Below, one piece after another: positions 36,683 to 48,699 of a DNA stretch of 64,000 nt (position 1 is the first letter of the stretch; each line of letters starts with the position of its first letter). Origin of the DNA: Trichoplusia ni (lineage: Eukaryota; Arthropoda; Insecta; Lepidoptera; Noctuidae). Both the position numbers and the translations under genes were made by a program. The notes below the pieces were generated by a model. It worked only from the letters and a program-made list of their open reading frames with translations, was not told the origin of the DNA and did not search any database. Where the stretch lies: positions 1,488,001 through 1,552,000 of the forward strand of contig NC_039500.1 of the NCBI RefSeq assembly GCF_003590095.1, in the 5' to 3' direction.

Positions 36683-36790
36683 GTTCTCACGCGTATTCAT
36701 CGGGATCGCCCGACTTGTTTCGGCGTCCGGAGTCCGTCATCACAAACTGCTCGCGAGGAGAGTCGAACAAACCAGACTTGTCACACAGGT
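36683..36790. repeat. dispersed repeat F copy
   Basis: CTCACGCGTATTCATCGGGA, CGCCCGACTTGTTTCGG and GGAGTCCGTCATCACAAACT align with the 18.9-kb copy. Interior bases have diverged. Confidence 0.65.
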
Positions 36791-37199
36791 CACTAGTCCG
36801 ATAGAAATGCGATACTATAAATAATTTGAGACAATTTTTATAGCACGTATAGAAAAGTGTTACTTGTCTATCGCGCTATGATACAAAAATATATAAATAT
36901 GAATGACTCCAATCATTTGTATTAAAACCTTCTCTGAACCAATCATGCAAATGAAAATTTTCTAAGTGGGTTGCTTAGGAAAAATACTTTGTGAAAAGAA
37001 ATTGTTAATTTTCTAACACAACAATGAAAAGACAATATTGGAACTAAAACTGAAACAATCATTTTAATTTGATTCGCTCGTCACGGCAAAGCTGATGTAT
37101 CGAAAAATATTAAAAACTAAGAAACTGTTGACTTTCGTAGATTGACATTGTTAGAGCATAAAACTTTTGTAACGAAATATTATAAATTGATTGAATTCA

Positions 37200-37400
37200 A
37201 TATCACGCTAATATTTATAAATGCGAAATTATGTGACAGCATTTCATTGTGTATGTTTGTTACCTCTTCACGCTCAAATTGCTGGACCGATTTCGACACA
37301 ATTTGGTATAGCAGTAACTGATACCTTATTACCTTAGATAGGTTATTTTTACAGCTATACACGATATCCAGGCTGGTGAGTCCGCGAGCATCAGCTACTA
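37200..37400 (+). mobile_element. Helitron-like copy, decayed
   Basis: GCTAATATTTATAAATGCGAA, split here as GCTAATATTT and ATAAATGCGAA, begins it. TTTCGACACAATTTGGTATA follows, and TCCGCGAGCATCAGCTACTA ends it. The CTAG end is altered. Confidence 0.5.
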
Positions 37401-37882
37401 ATAAAATAATGTAATGTCTAAGCATCATTCGAATTTCATGATTTTCCGTTTTCAACAGCAACAATAAAACCCGTAATTTTGCTGTGCTATTCTTAGGTCG
37501 TTCGATCGTGTTTAGCAATTTAATGCACCAACTTATCTTCTGTTCACGCTACGGTTATTCAGTATTGAATTGCCAAATGCATTTTCTAGATTAAATCTGT
37601 TATCTATAAATAATTCAATATATTATGTATGTATTTGCAAATTGTGAATAGTTTGTTTGGAATATTTTATTTATTGCTACTTTTATACACTGTGTCCTGT
37701 GATAGTTTTACATTGTTGATACCGCCAAATACTTATAATCAGTGTTAAACAGGTTTATCTCAACTACAAATGTTCTGTCCGGCTATTAGGTCCAGCGACC
37801 TGTCATCCCTTATTTCCATTTTGATAACAAGCTAATCACAATGAGATCAGATTAAGATATATTTGCAATAAGTGGTAGACTG

Positions 37883-38035
37883 CGCGGATAGCCGAGTGAT
37901 TGAGGTCACCACGTCAAACCCACTGTGCGCAGCAAGTCGCGTGCTCGATCCCCGCATAGGACAAGCGTTTGTAGGATCCACGAATATTTGTTCTGACCTG
38001 TTCTGAACTCCCGTAACACAAGGAGTAGTTATTTA
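37883..38035 (+). repeat. SINE family A, best tRNA-like head
   Basis: It starts TGCGCGGATAGCCGAGTGAT (A box TAGCCGAGTG), then TCACCACGTCAAACCCACTG, then CGTGCTCGATCCCCGCATAG (B box). The tail is CCACGAATATTTGTTCTGAC. The RNA polymerase III boxes are tRNA-derived. Confidence 0.85.
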
Positions 38036-39100
38036 AAAGACGAAAAAGACGATGTTCATGAAAAAAGATCAGAGTCTCGCTTGAATGAACATCGCAAGCT
38101 TATTTGATTCGCGTCAGATATTTCTTGAAGTCAATATTCGGCATAACTAATCCCAAAATTGAAATTATAAAATACAATATTGGAATTTAGTTCTTAAATA
38201 AGTTTGGTAAATGTTCCTCACCCAGCCGCTTCGCATCATTTTCGTCTTCATTATTTAAAGTTACTAGAAGTTAAAACTTAAGATTTTTATTAAAACTTTA
38301 ACGTCTAATAAAGTTAGTTAGCTGTCTTGTTATTGATAATAGTTTTAAGCACCTGACTTCGAATTAAGGCTGTGGTTTTTATACTTCTCCTAAATAAATT
38401 TATATTAAAAGTACATGGTTTCAATCTAAACTTTTTGGTACAAGTTAAAGTTTCGTAACTTCTTAAGAATATTTAACACACCGTTACCTATTTCAGACAA
38501 CAAAATCTTATAGCAAACTATACCAAATAAAAGTTTCATTACGATCGGTTAAGTAGTTTATAGTTTACACGTTAAATGGTGTCTAACAAAAAAACATTAG
38601 CGTTTATTATATTAGTAGGAATTTTACTCATTTACACGAACCATTTATAAAGAACAATCCAAGACTTTTTTTTCGTGAGGTCAAGTCAAGAGTGAGTTAA
38701 AGCCTTCTTTAGCGTAAAGACGCCTGTCGACTTGGATCTTTATCTTAAGGCTTTGTCGACTCCATTCCTTTACTGTAATTGATGGTGCGCGAATCGATCA
38801 CCTCCTTAGCTTTGTAATCTGTCTTAACTGATGAATCTCACCTTTAACCTTCGAGGTGAACTTGGCTAACCTTTTTAAAGTTTTTAAATTCTCTTTTTGA
38901 CAAACGGCATGAGTTCGGTCACTTTGATCGAATATGTTCGAGTATTTATTTATAAATAAAAACTGTATTAAAATCCAAATATTTATATTTATGTTCATCT
39001 AAAATTTTAATCTGAATTGGTTAATTTATACTGGCTAAAAAGCACTTAAAAAAACTAAGTGAGTGCTAAAAAGGCTGTTGATCATTACCAATATAGGTAT
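38036..39100. other. no gene seen
   Basis: AT-rich DNA. The 66-codon minus frame at 38798-38998 has no support. Confidence 0.5.
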
Positions 39101-39109
39101 ATTTAAACT

Positions 39110-39370
39110 AACTGCTGCTCGCGGCTTCACGCGCCCGGATGTTAGTTTTAGCTGAAAAAATATTGCCCTCCCTTAAGGAAGTCAATAACCTATCAGAAAG
39201 CTTATCAGAAAGTCAGTAGCCTATGTGTAGTATTTTAATAATATTTATCCAAGGATTTATCTATCTCTACCATATTTCATCGTAATCGGTCCGGTCTTTT
39301 AAGCGTGAAGAAGTAACAAACATATGTATGTACATACAAACTTACTTTCTCCTTTACAATATTAGTGAGT
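39110..39370 (-). mobile_element. decayed Helitron-like copy
   Basis: GCTGCTCGCGGCTTCACGCG resembles the complement of a 3' end. The other end has CTTACTTTCTCCTTTACAAT and ATTAGTGAG, the complement of a typical start. AAGCTTATCAGAAAG-like sequence is repeated inside. Confidence 0.4.
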
Positions 39371-39669
39371 TTATCAAAAAATATAATAATACTATTAAAG
39401 CTATTTGTTGGATCTCATAATTAAACATTGCCTAGACTATAAATAAGTAGAACAGAGATCCCACTGATAAATCTTTTTTCGTAACCGAAACGAATTGGTA
39501 AAGTTTCGTTGACAAACATCTTTGGGTTCAGTATGTAGGCGTAATAACTAATAAATTCTCACTCCAGGTTTCTTTTAAGAAAAGTTTTGGTACTTCATAA
39601 ATTATGGGGACTCACGATAATTTCGAATAGTATTAAGTTTGTATGCTGAGCTGGTAATCTTCTTCGTCT

Positions 39670-39951
39670 TCTAATATATAAAATTCACGTGTCACGATGT
39701 TAGTTACCGTACTCCTCCGAAAAGGCTTAACCGAGTTTTACCAAATTTTGTATGCCTATTCAGTAGGTCTGAGAATAGAACAACATCTATTTTTCATACC
39801 CCTAAGTGATAAGGGTTGCTCACACTTAAAAAATATATATTATTTTTTGGACGAAAATGTTTGTTTTTATTTATTTTATAATGTGGCATTAAAAATACAT
39901 ACAACTAGAAAAAAAAACATTCGGCAAAACAACGTTTGCTGGGTCAGCTAG
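39670..39951 (+). mobile_element. Helitron-like element (family 2) with CTAG end
   Basis: It starts TCTAATATATAAAATTCACG and ends GCTGGGTCAGCTAG before T. It is the plus-strand relative of 15618-15866. The 84-codon frame inside is not thought to be a gene. Confidence 0.75.
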
Positions 39952-40235
39952 TGTGATGTAATTGTTCAAAAAAAATAATCTAGAACAGAATGTTTTTTAC
40001 AGCTGTGTTGTTTTTATTTTAAGTTTTTAATTCATGTATTCATAAACTGTTACTTACGGCTTAGCGAGCCTGAATGTCCATTATAGCTGCACAAACATAA
40101 ACCTCCTTCAAAAAATACCATACCAATTTTAATCCTAAACGATTCAGCCGTTTGAGCATGAAGAGATATTAAACATGCGTACATAAAAAGACACTCGCAT
40201 ATCTTTATAGTATTACGAGAAAGATTCATTATTTA

Positions 40236-40375
40236 ATGATGCAACGGCAGATCGGGATTACACCAGTTCGACTGGCGACCCCCTGCGTCAGCTCTCTCTC
40301 TTGATTAATGACTACGGTTGGGCCCGAAACTAGTCGGGCAATCCCGATGAACACGCTAGCACTCTCATACTCACA
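40236..40375. repeat. dispersed repeat F, inverted and most complete copy
   Basis: GATGCAACGGCAGATCGGGA, ACACCAGTTCGACTGGCGAC and GGCCCGAAACTAGTCGGGCA are seen. The first half contains its own small palindrome (CCAGTTCGACTGG). It runs opposite to the 19- and 36.7-kb copies. Confidence 0.7.
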
Positions 40376-40639
40376 CATTTATTACATTAGTGCTAAAGGT
40401 TTGATTTCTTTTCTTACTAATTCTTAGGTGATTGATTAATGGTTTCAATTGTTTACATCATTATTTTTTATGTTAGATGGTCACTGGATAATAGTTTGAC
40501 AGGCACATGTCATGAGATAATAAAAGAACTCATTACGTACACGTTTCAAAGGTTATGAAGCTCAAAACGATTTAAATGTATTTAATGATTTTTCAAATAG
40601 CCAAGAGTTAGTGAAAGCTGCTTAAACGTCAAAGGTTTT

Positions 40640-40815
40640 TGTGACCACATCAAACCCACTGGGCGCGACGTGTCGAAGGTTCGATCCCCGCGTAGGTCAT
40701 ACATTTGTGTGATCCACGAATGCTTGTTCCGAGTCTAGGAGTCTTTGTGCGCGTGATTTGTATGTTTGTGAAACCCCTGCGATACATGGATGAAATTCCT
40801 TACTGCGGGAGTCTT
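40640..40815 (+). repeat. SINE family A, near-complete body
   Basis: CACATCAAACCCACTGGGCG, AGGTTCGATCCCCGCGTAGG (B box), TGTGTGATCCACGAATGCTT and TTCCTTACTGCGGGAGTC give the full body. The A box is eroded. Confidence 0.85.
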
Positions 40816-43330
40816 AATATAATGTTAGGCCCCCATTTAATTTGTATTCCGTTTTAAGTAGTTTCTTTTTTGTATTTTCTTGTTTTAGCTGCTACAGAAG
40901 TACATCTTTGGTGAAAATTTAACTGTTTAACTTTCACGATTCTTATGAGTCCTCGGTCGAACTAAGAGAAGTGATCGACCGATAGACAAATAACTTAATT
41001 TTAACGATTGGATACACAAACGGTAAGCCCTTTGGTTACATAACTTTAACAAAAACTGCGTTAAGCTACTTAAACGGCTATTACGTAATCATTTTCATTT
41101 TAACAATAAAATCAAACGCGCAAAAAAATCAATTTGAGTAAGGATAAACTTAACTTCAATACCATATCTATTTAAATGTCGATTCATGCTTAATCGCGAA
41201 CTCTTTGCTCGTGCTTCACAATTGCTATGCTATTGTTACTGACCATCCGTCGGCAATCCTCGACCTTGAACCGTTTGAATCATATCAAATATTCGATAAC
41301 TCGTTAATCGATTCTATTCGTGTCACAGCTCTTGAAAAAAAATAATCGATTTTTTTGTATCTATGTTTAATAATCCGGTAAAGAATTCTTTATTCGTTTT
41401 TCGAATGAGAATTTGTTTTATTTTTTTGTTTAAATAGCGGCTTTTGAAGGCCAGTTTTTTTCGTGATTGATTTTATCTATAGCCAGCTGGTTCAATGTCA
41501 AAACTGTTCCAATATTAAAATTAGAACACAACCTCACCATTTTTAATCATGTATTTTTTTAAAGTTTGCCAGTAGACATGTTGACACTGACCAGTAATCC
41601 GTTTAGACCTTCCATTCATCCAGAACATCCAGTATGCAAGTCCTTAGCCATAATAGTTAGTAACTTGGTATTGATTGAACCTTTGAGCCGTGTTTAGCTA
41701 AAAAGCGCTAAATCACTTTTGTTCCAGAAAAATATAGCCAGTAGCGTTACTAACCGATTTATATGAAAACTACTAACTAATAATATAGACCGAAAAGGAC
41801 CAAAAGGTCGTGCGAAGCGTCAAGACACTTTATTAACCAAAAAACTTAAAACAAGACCTATTTATATATAAGTATAAAATAAAACAAAATTAAGAAAGTA
41901 ATCTTGTGTATTTTCTACTATCAGTTAAAAAGCAAACCGAGACATTCTGACAAGGCATTTCCATTTAAATGAAAAAGCCATGAGAATCTAAATCAGTCAT
42001 AAATACACTGAACTAGTTCACCGTTACGATATCTAATAAAAATATATGATACAGTTTCAAAATAATGTCAATAACTAAGGCTTTTCCTCGACTAACGGCA
42101 TCATAAAACTGTGCGTTAAACTCAGTTTTCCGTGCAAAACTGAAGACCTACCACATCTTGGAGTAACACTATAGCTCTTGTGGAAGGGAGAAAGCTCTAT
42201 ACGGCCTATAGCGGCATCTCTTTTGCTCAAAACAAGCAATTTTACTTTAAGACATGAAGGTAGGTTACTAGTTACACAGACGATTTGATATAATAAACGC
42301 CGTGTAACGCAGTGCAACTCAACCTTGAAGAAAAAATTACTTTATGTAGGCATACAGTGCCTTGATATTATTATGTCGGTGAAGCGACGAAAAGTGTGGA
42401 GAAACTTGTACTACGTAAAGCACGTATGAAAACTACACCTGACCAGGGTGTTCAAGTAAGTACATATTTACAGTTGAGTGCAAGTGTATAGATTTATTAC
42501 TTTACACTTTGCCTCCAGAACCTATTACTATCGCTATGCGTCCATCCGTCCGTCATGAGGCTGTATCTCAAGAGCCGTAGTAGCCACACAGTTTTCACGA
42601 ATGATGTGTTTCACGGGCTGGTTATAACAAAAAAATAACTAGAGATTATGCAACGTTTGGCACGTCGTATACTAACTTTAAGTTGAGACCACATAGTTCC
42701 TCTTTTTTTTTATTTAATAAAACAGACATTTACTCTTAACATCATAAATACAATGTTCCTATTTACTATGGTAAAAATAAAACGGAAAATATACCAGAAA
42801 CTTTGTAAACCTCCACACTATTCTGTTATTTGTCCGGTAAGCCAAAGCTGTTTGGTATTCGACAAAGCTTTAACAAAGTTGTAAAATTCACTTGCTTTAA
42901 GTAAGTTATGTACGTCATGACTTGGTTGTATGGTCGTAACTTGTTAACTAGTCAGATATCAAACTAGAAGTTAGAATTTGACAGTAAAATCGTACAGTGG
43001 TTTAGTTTTTAATTTCAACCTACTAATTACACTTTTAAAGACTCAAACGCCGTCTGACTATACGACTTGTATATGTAATTGACTGTCTGTATTTGTGTAC
43101 CTGGACCGATTTTAATGACTTTTGACGAGTTTGAATGGCGCCATTGATGAATTGATTCAAAATCAAAAATGTTTAATAAAATATAAATTCAAAATGAAGA
43201 AAAATGAAATTATTAAATCATTTCACACTTTGTTAAAATACTAATTGCTCGACATATCGGTTCCTTTCAGTAAATACTTGATTATACACAATAAAGGGTC
43301 CGCTTAGCAATTTAAATCATATTGACACAT
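40816..43330. other. no gene seen; dispersed repeats
   Basis: 42086-42240 carries, on the minus strand, GAGATGCCGCTATAGGCCGT and CTTCCACAAGAGCTATAGTG, a repeat also seen at 4725-4780. The 80-codon minus frame there belongs to it. 42535-42620 is a piece of the dispersed repeat with CATCCGTCCGTCATGAGGCT. Confidence 0.5.
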
Positions 43331-43334
43331 AGTA

Positions 43335-43440
43335 TCGGCTGGCCGAGCGCAAGCCGCGGCACTCAAGCGAAGTCAGAAGCGGAGCCGACTCGTGACTGCC
43401 AGATGCACCACAACTAATCAAACTGAAACAAGAACGCTTG
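43335..43440. promoter_or_regulatory. possible CpG-rich promoter or first exon
   Basis: A local G+C- and CpG-rich stretch (GGCCGAGCGCAAGCCGCGGC and onward to 43400) sits in AT-rich DNA. The minus strand has an initiator-like GGCAGTCACGAG at about 43392-43403. No convincing splice donor was seen, so this rests mainly on base composition. Confidence 0.18.
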
Positions 43441-43629
43441 GAGGTTACTTATGATGAAGATTTCTATATTTTTTATGAATTTTATTCTATATTTATTGTG
43501 ACCGATTTAGATATTTTTCTCAACTCCGCTTTTAAATTAAAGCTACTACAGAATCAATTCAAGACCAGCAACGTCTTTCCCCATTTCTTATACCTAGTAA
43601 TGATGCGTTCGCAGACGTCTAAGTCTCCG

Positions 43630-43800
43630 TTTCCCCGTAGGGTTCCGTACCCAACAGACCCAACGGACCCTACAGTCATAAACTTGTCGGTGGAGACAGT
43701 TGACAGTTGGTGGATGACAAATAAATTTGACTAACCGATTTGTCCTGTTGTAGCAATATGTATAGAACTCTCGTTCCGAGTTGCACTTGACCGGTTTTTT
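43630..43800. repeat. pieces of the GGTTCCGTAC dispersed repeat
   Basis: GTAGGGTTCCGTACCCAACA lies at the left. CGAGTTGCACTTGACCGGTT lies at the right, the decayed form of GCACTTGGCCGGTT. The 98-codon frame at 43438-43734 crosses the left piece and is not supported as a gene. Confidence 0.55.
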
Positions 43801-44173
43801 AACACAAACTAAACAAAACCTTACTTAGAAATCAAACACGCTCTTTCAAGCAAAATTACTCGTAAAAGGAAAGCCAACAAAAACGAAACTTTTATTTTTT
43901 ACGTCTTGTAAACATCTTTAAAACTATGAAACATTGTATTTTTATACACAGTGTAGTTTTATCTTAGATATCTCTATTATCCAAGGAAAAACGTATATTC
44001 ATCACAACTGCTTACATCGATATCAAATATTTGTTCTTCTGACACCACACCTTTACACTCATGTATATTCTTACTGTTGGCCGTAGGCCTATATGCTACC
44101 TACAAATCAAAAATGATCCCACGGAAACATAAACTGATAAAAACTTACGTATTAATCATGGTTATATTATTAA

Positions 44174-44499
44174 CTAGCAAACTCGGCAAACTCCGTTTCG
44201 CCACCGTTTTCCCACTTTTGTTTTGTAATTTCTCCTGAATTTTCTGCAATAAATCTCACGGAGCTTGAGACCTTTCCAACGAATGCAAAACCGTGGAAAT
44301 CGGTTCGTGCGTTCTGGAGTTATAGTGTCAGGAAGGAAAACGAATTATTTTTATATAGTTGTTACAGTGTAGTATATAATAGTTTTTATAAAGAAGACTA
44401 CTTGTCTACCAAATCTACTCAATCCGTTCAGTGGTTTTTGTGTGGAAGGGTTACAACAAATATCCATACATAGAAACGTTCGCGTTTATATTAGTAGGA
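44174..44499 (-). mobile_element. Helitron-like element with canonical ends (family 3)
   Basis: On the minus strand it starts TCCTACTAATATAAACGCGA after A and ends GTTTGCCGAGTTTGCTAG before T. Its 326 bp include TCACGGAGCTTGAGACCTTT (plus strand). No frame is coding. Confidence 0.8.
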
Positions 44500-46980
44500 T
44501 AGGCTATTTTATATTTTAATCCATATTGTAAACGCAATAACAGCGTGCTGATGGGGAGATGATTGCGCGGTTTCTTCTCTCACAGCAAAAGCACTTAGGA
44601 AGCGGAGGAAGGTGAGCGAAACTGGGTGCTGTACAATTTATTCTGACCTTCAAAAAGTACTACTTTAAATGGCACAATTTAAATTTTTGTCATTTTTGAC
44701 ATTTCTTATAACTCGTTGCGTTTTCAAAATTTACAAATTAAATAGATTTAAATCAAGTTTTAAAAGAACCGTCTCTTTATGAGCCCTGAGAAAATGTGAC
44801 TCTATTTTCGTGGACCTAAAGTTCAAGTCATTTAATCAAACTGTTTAATGGAATAGAAAAACGAAAATTTATATTTCTATGCCACTGGACGATTTATTTT
44901 TAATAAGTTTCCTTCAAAAACCTTCGGGAGTATTAAACTGACTTGAATCTTTTTAAATCTGCCAGTTTTATCAAATAAGATAACTTTTTAAAATCTTTTA
45001 TAAAAATAACCGTGTGCGAAAAAAAGTGCGAGTCTGACGCGCGACAGTCAGGGTTCATACAAAGAAATTAAAGGAAAAACAGTTAAGTGAGAGTTTAATT
45101 TATACGCACTAAATTTTCATCAAACCAACCAATTTATGATTGTAACCATCGTTGCTGAATCTTGAACTTGATATCTTTGGATTTTTGTTACAGACGTATC
45201 TGAAATGTAGCATATTTGTAATTTTCAAGTGTCTACCTATCAGGGATCCTGAGATACAGTCTGGTGACGGAAGGGAAAACTGTCGAAAAAACAGTGGAAC
45301 CCCAAATAAAAGGTTTCTGTTTTTGCCTTTGGCTATAAACCCCTAAAAATTCTTGCAACATTCTGATTACCAATCATCATCATCGTCATTTGCCATTTGC
45401 CTCTTATCTCATTTGCTCTTCGACATTCGCCTCTTTCTGCACACAGCTGTTTGAAAATGAAACTAAATCTAACAATCAGATACACCTTCATCATACAATC
45501 AAATCTTAACCACTACAACCTCATACCTTTATCTCCACAAATGCAGTAATAATTAATCGTATATTCAGAATCAGTTTCCCAAACAACGCTGGGCTTTCGG
45601 CAGGAAATTACAGTAAGAAATTAACTTGGAGATAGTGATTCCCTGTCATGCAACGTCACAAATAGTTCCGGAGGCTTTCGAATGGGTTGTTAATTAATAT
45701 GTCATTGTTTATTACGTCTTTGGGGGTATATGCGTAAGATGTTGAAGTAAAATGTGTAAATGTTCAAGAAGTTTGCTGGCTGATTTAAGTATCGCAGAAA
45801 TATGATTTAGGAGTTATTTTTATATTTTTAGTGCCTGATTTCCTTTCAGACAAATGAAAGTATAGTTTTCTAAAAGACTATAAATAAATTGTCATGTGGA
45901 CCTCCTAGGTGAGTTACGCAGGGTGCTCGAGAGATCCCGTGACTCTGACTAAGGTAGTAGAAGAGGCCCGAATTGTTTTTAGTCGGTAGAAGTAACAAAC
46001 ATACCAGCGCCCCATGACTTTGGACGTGGTTTGAAGTCATTAGCATTTCAATCTGAGAATAGAAAGGGGGGGATGGATAGATAAACTGAGGGGTAACCAT
46101 GTTATTCAATGGTGGGAGACGGCACTCTACCACAGATCAGTAAATAGTTAATTCGTTAACTCTACGCAGTTTAGTTAGTAGGTTACCTTAGAGAGGTGCT
46201 GGTGGTCCTTAGAATCTTTAAAAAGAATAGCCTCAATTAGGTCAAGATCGTGTCGAAAGTGTATTAGGTATTTTCCATGCAATAACGCTGATCCGGTTAC
46301 AATGATTTAAACAATGATCAAATTAATGATATACAAAAAATTAAGATAATTACAGTGTATCACTTATCACTATACTCTTATTAATTAGCTTACTATTAGC
46401 GCTCACTTAAATACGTTTCACCATTTTGAATACGTTTTATCTTCGTATTTTTTTATTATTCTAATAAATAAATAAAACTATATTAATAATATAATAATAT
46501 TTTTTTTAAATCTACCTGACAAATTAATTACGTTTTTACTTAAATTATTTAGATTCTTGGTAGACGAAAAATAATTTACATAATTGTAGACTGTAAATAT
46601 TTATACCTAGACAAACACGAGTCTGGCTCAAACAAGTCGTACGTCGGCGCATCAAGGTGTGAAAATATAATTAAAGCTGAATAAACACTAAAATACGTAC
46701 AAACATATCTAACCACTTTTTAAGGTCATAAATACTGAACTTGAAATAATGTTACGAGACGCGATCTGACTGCGACTGAAAAATAGAGCAATATTTAACT
46801 GTTTTCTTAATAACAAAGAAAAAAGTGTTAAGTGTGAAGTGTACAATGTTGCATGTGTTCCGTACGTTAATTACAATGATAAGTCAAAAGTAAGTGACAT
46901 AAAACCTAGGAATTTAGAAAAGATTGGTTTTATTTAAATTCACATAAAAAATCATACACGATGGCAAGGTACATTGTAAT
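44500..46980. other. no gene seen
   Basis: 45008-45355 carries decayed ends of the dispersed repeat (AAAGTGCGAGTCTGACGCGC and GGCTATAAACCCCTAAAA). The 87-codon minus frame at 45870-46133 lies over a G+C-richer stretch of unknown origin. Confidence 0.5.
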
Positions 46981-46984
46981 GGTA

Positions 46985-47125
46985 TAGACAAATCCACTAC
47001 GCGCGACGTATCGCGGGTTCGATCCCCGCGTACGACAAGAACTTGTATGATATCTGAGTCTGAGTGTCTTGTGGATGTGAGTCGAATATTTGTGAAGCCC
47101 TCGCGATTCCAGGGCTTAATTCCTT
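46985..47125 (+). repeat. SINE family A copy
   Basis: CACTACGCGCGACGTATCGC, GGGTTCGATCCCCGCGTACG (B box), TCTGAGTCTGAGTGTCTTGT and CTTAATTCCTTAGTGCAGTT. The head before CAAATCC is lost. Confidence 0.8.
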
Positions 47126-47535
47126 AGTGCAGTTTACATTTGGAACATCATTCCTTTATGTGAAAAATCTAAAAGAAGCGAAACAATAAAGGTTTCAGTG
47201 ATGAATGAAACAATACATGACTTCTAACAGCATTCTTGAATACAGAAAACTTTCAAACAATTGGTGTGGAGAGTCGAAAAAAACATATCGTATTTAATGG
47301 TTTTTGCCACTTTAACACAGAACCCTAAAAATTACCGACGCGTGAGCACATGTATACCAAATGTCACCTTTAAAGAATATACAGTCGGTTAAGGTTAACG
47401 ACCTATCTTTATTTTTTATTCATACTCTATTGTATTTTTTTTAATTTATCGTGACCGACATAAAAACTTGAGGCCATAATATGGTAGGTTATGTAATATG
47501 TTTTGTGAAAAACTCAAGGATTGGTTATGAATAAC

Positions 47536-47616
47536 ATTATATATCGTTATCCTAGCCTTTTCCCAATTATGTTGGGTTCGGCTTCCAGTCTAACCGGATT
47601 CTGCTGAGTACCGGTG
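47536..47616. repeat. dispersed repeat fragment
   Basis: CCCAATTATGTTGGGTTCGG then CTTCCAGTCTAACCGGATTC is recalled as a frequent dispersed sequence in lepidopteran genomes. It is seen once here. Confidence 0.5.
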
Positions 47617-48133
47617 TTTTAAAAATATATTATAGTAATATTTTGTCTTAACTTATTTTCGCAAAAAAAAAATTTTGCCCATCGAAGGATAACAATGCCG
47701 ACCTTTTTGTTTTCGAGATTTTCCGATTCGTCCAACTACAACAATACATCATCTATGAATGAAGTACTGTTGTAGAATTACCACTTGACAGCTATTACGG
47801 TTTATGAGATATACGGAGATGCCTGGAGATATACAGAGGGACAGACAAAAAGAAGCACAGGCAAAAGAGTCTTAAGTAATAGGGTTCAGTATCTTCGTCC
47901 CGTTAACTTAAGTTGTCTTTAAAGGTATGGTCAATCTAGGTTAATATAAATATAAACTGTCTAGGTTCAATAAAACGTATAGCCAGATAAAATAGCATTA
48001 GCCATCATCAATCTCGCAAAGCACTTAAGCAAAAAGATTTCATGTCCAACATTAATATTACGAGTCATGATTAATGACGTCACTGAAACAATATTATCCA
48101 TGTATCTATTATCTATCTATACTTACTTATACA

Positions 48134-48318
48134 TCCTAACTAATATTATTAATGCAAAAGTAACTCTGTCTGTCTGTCTGTTACGCTTTCACGTCTAAAC
48201 CACTGAACTGATTTTAATGAAATTTGGTACAGAGATAGAGTTGACCTTGAGAAAGAACATAGGATAGTTCTCTTAGAAACGCGATATAACCGAACTCGAC
48301 GCGGGCGAAAAGCTTGTA
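48134..48318 (+). mobile_element. Helitron-like copy (family 4)
   Basis: It starts TCCTAACTAATATTATTAAT and contains CTGTCTGTCTGTCTGTTACG and GAACTGATTTTAATGAAATT. It ends GCGGGCGAAAAGCTTGTAG, a decayed CTAG. It is the same family as the copy nested at 58001-58221. Confidence 0.75.
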
Positions 48319-48497
48319 GATAACTACGAGTATAACTCTTTTAAATTTAATTCTATTATAAGATTATTGTCCGTGATAAGTATTGCATAATCAATGACGT
48401 GCAAAAATCGAAGTTTGAAAGAACCATCTTGAAACACTTAAATCTATTTAGATTTCAATTAGATATTGAATCAGTATAGTGTGTATTTTTTGCAGAA

Positions 48498-48690
48498 CTA
48501 GCTGTTGCCCATTACACATCGAAAATGATCCCACGGGAACATAAAATCGGGATAAATACTATACTTATTGTGTTTAAATCCTGGTTTAAAACTATCTCTG
48601 TACCAAGTTTCATCTAATTCCGTTCAGTGTTTTTGCTTGAAAGAGGACCAAACATCCATACATTAGTACTTCCATACATACAATCAGATA
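48498..48690 (-). mobile_element. Helitron-like copy, minus strand
   Basis: CTAGCTGTTGCCCATTACAC is the complement of a 3' end. GAAAATGATCCCACGGGAAC and CAAGTTTCATCTAATTCCGT are shared with pieces near 4990 and 44115. The 5' end is not clear. Confidence 0.6.
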
Positions 48691-48699
48691 TTCAAATAG

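Noticed and set aside
42357..42452. Possible exon ending at GTTCAA/GTAAGT
   Set aside because: All three frames contain a stop within the proposed exon.
44560..44630. CTTCTCTCACAG...GGAGGAAG/GTGAGC looked like a 26-nt exon
   Set aside because: Too short, not a multiple of three, and set in sequence that looks repetitive.
45859..45909. Possible exon between CTTTCAG and CCTAG/GTGAGT
   Set aside because: Stops occur early in every frame.
46985..47040. GGTTCGATCCCCGCG as a tRNA gene
   Set aside because: No cloverleaf can be drawn. It is the B box of a SINE repeated many times here.
48168..48181. CTGTCTGTCTGTCTG as a CRISPR-like or free microsatellite repeat
   Set aside because: It is an internal part of a Helitron family and recurs at 58170-58185.
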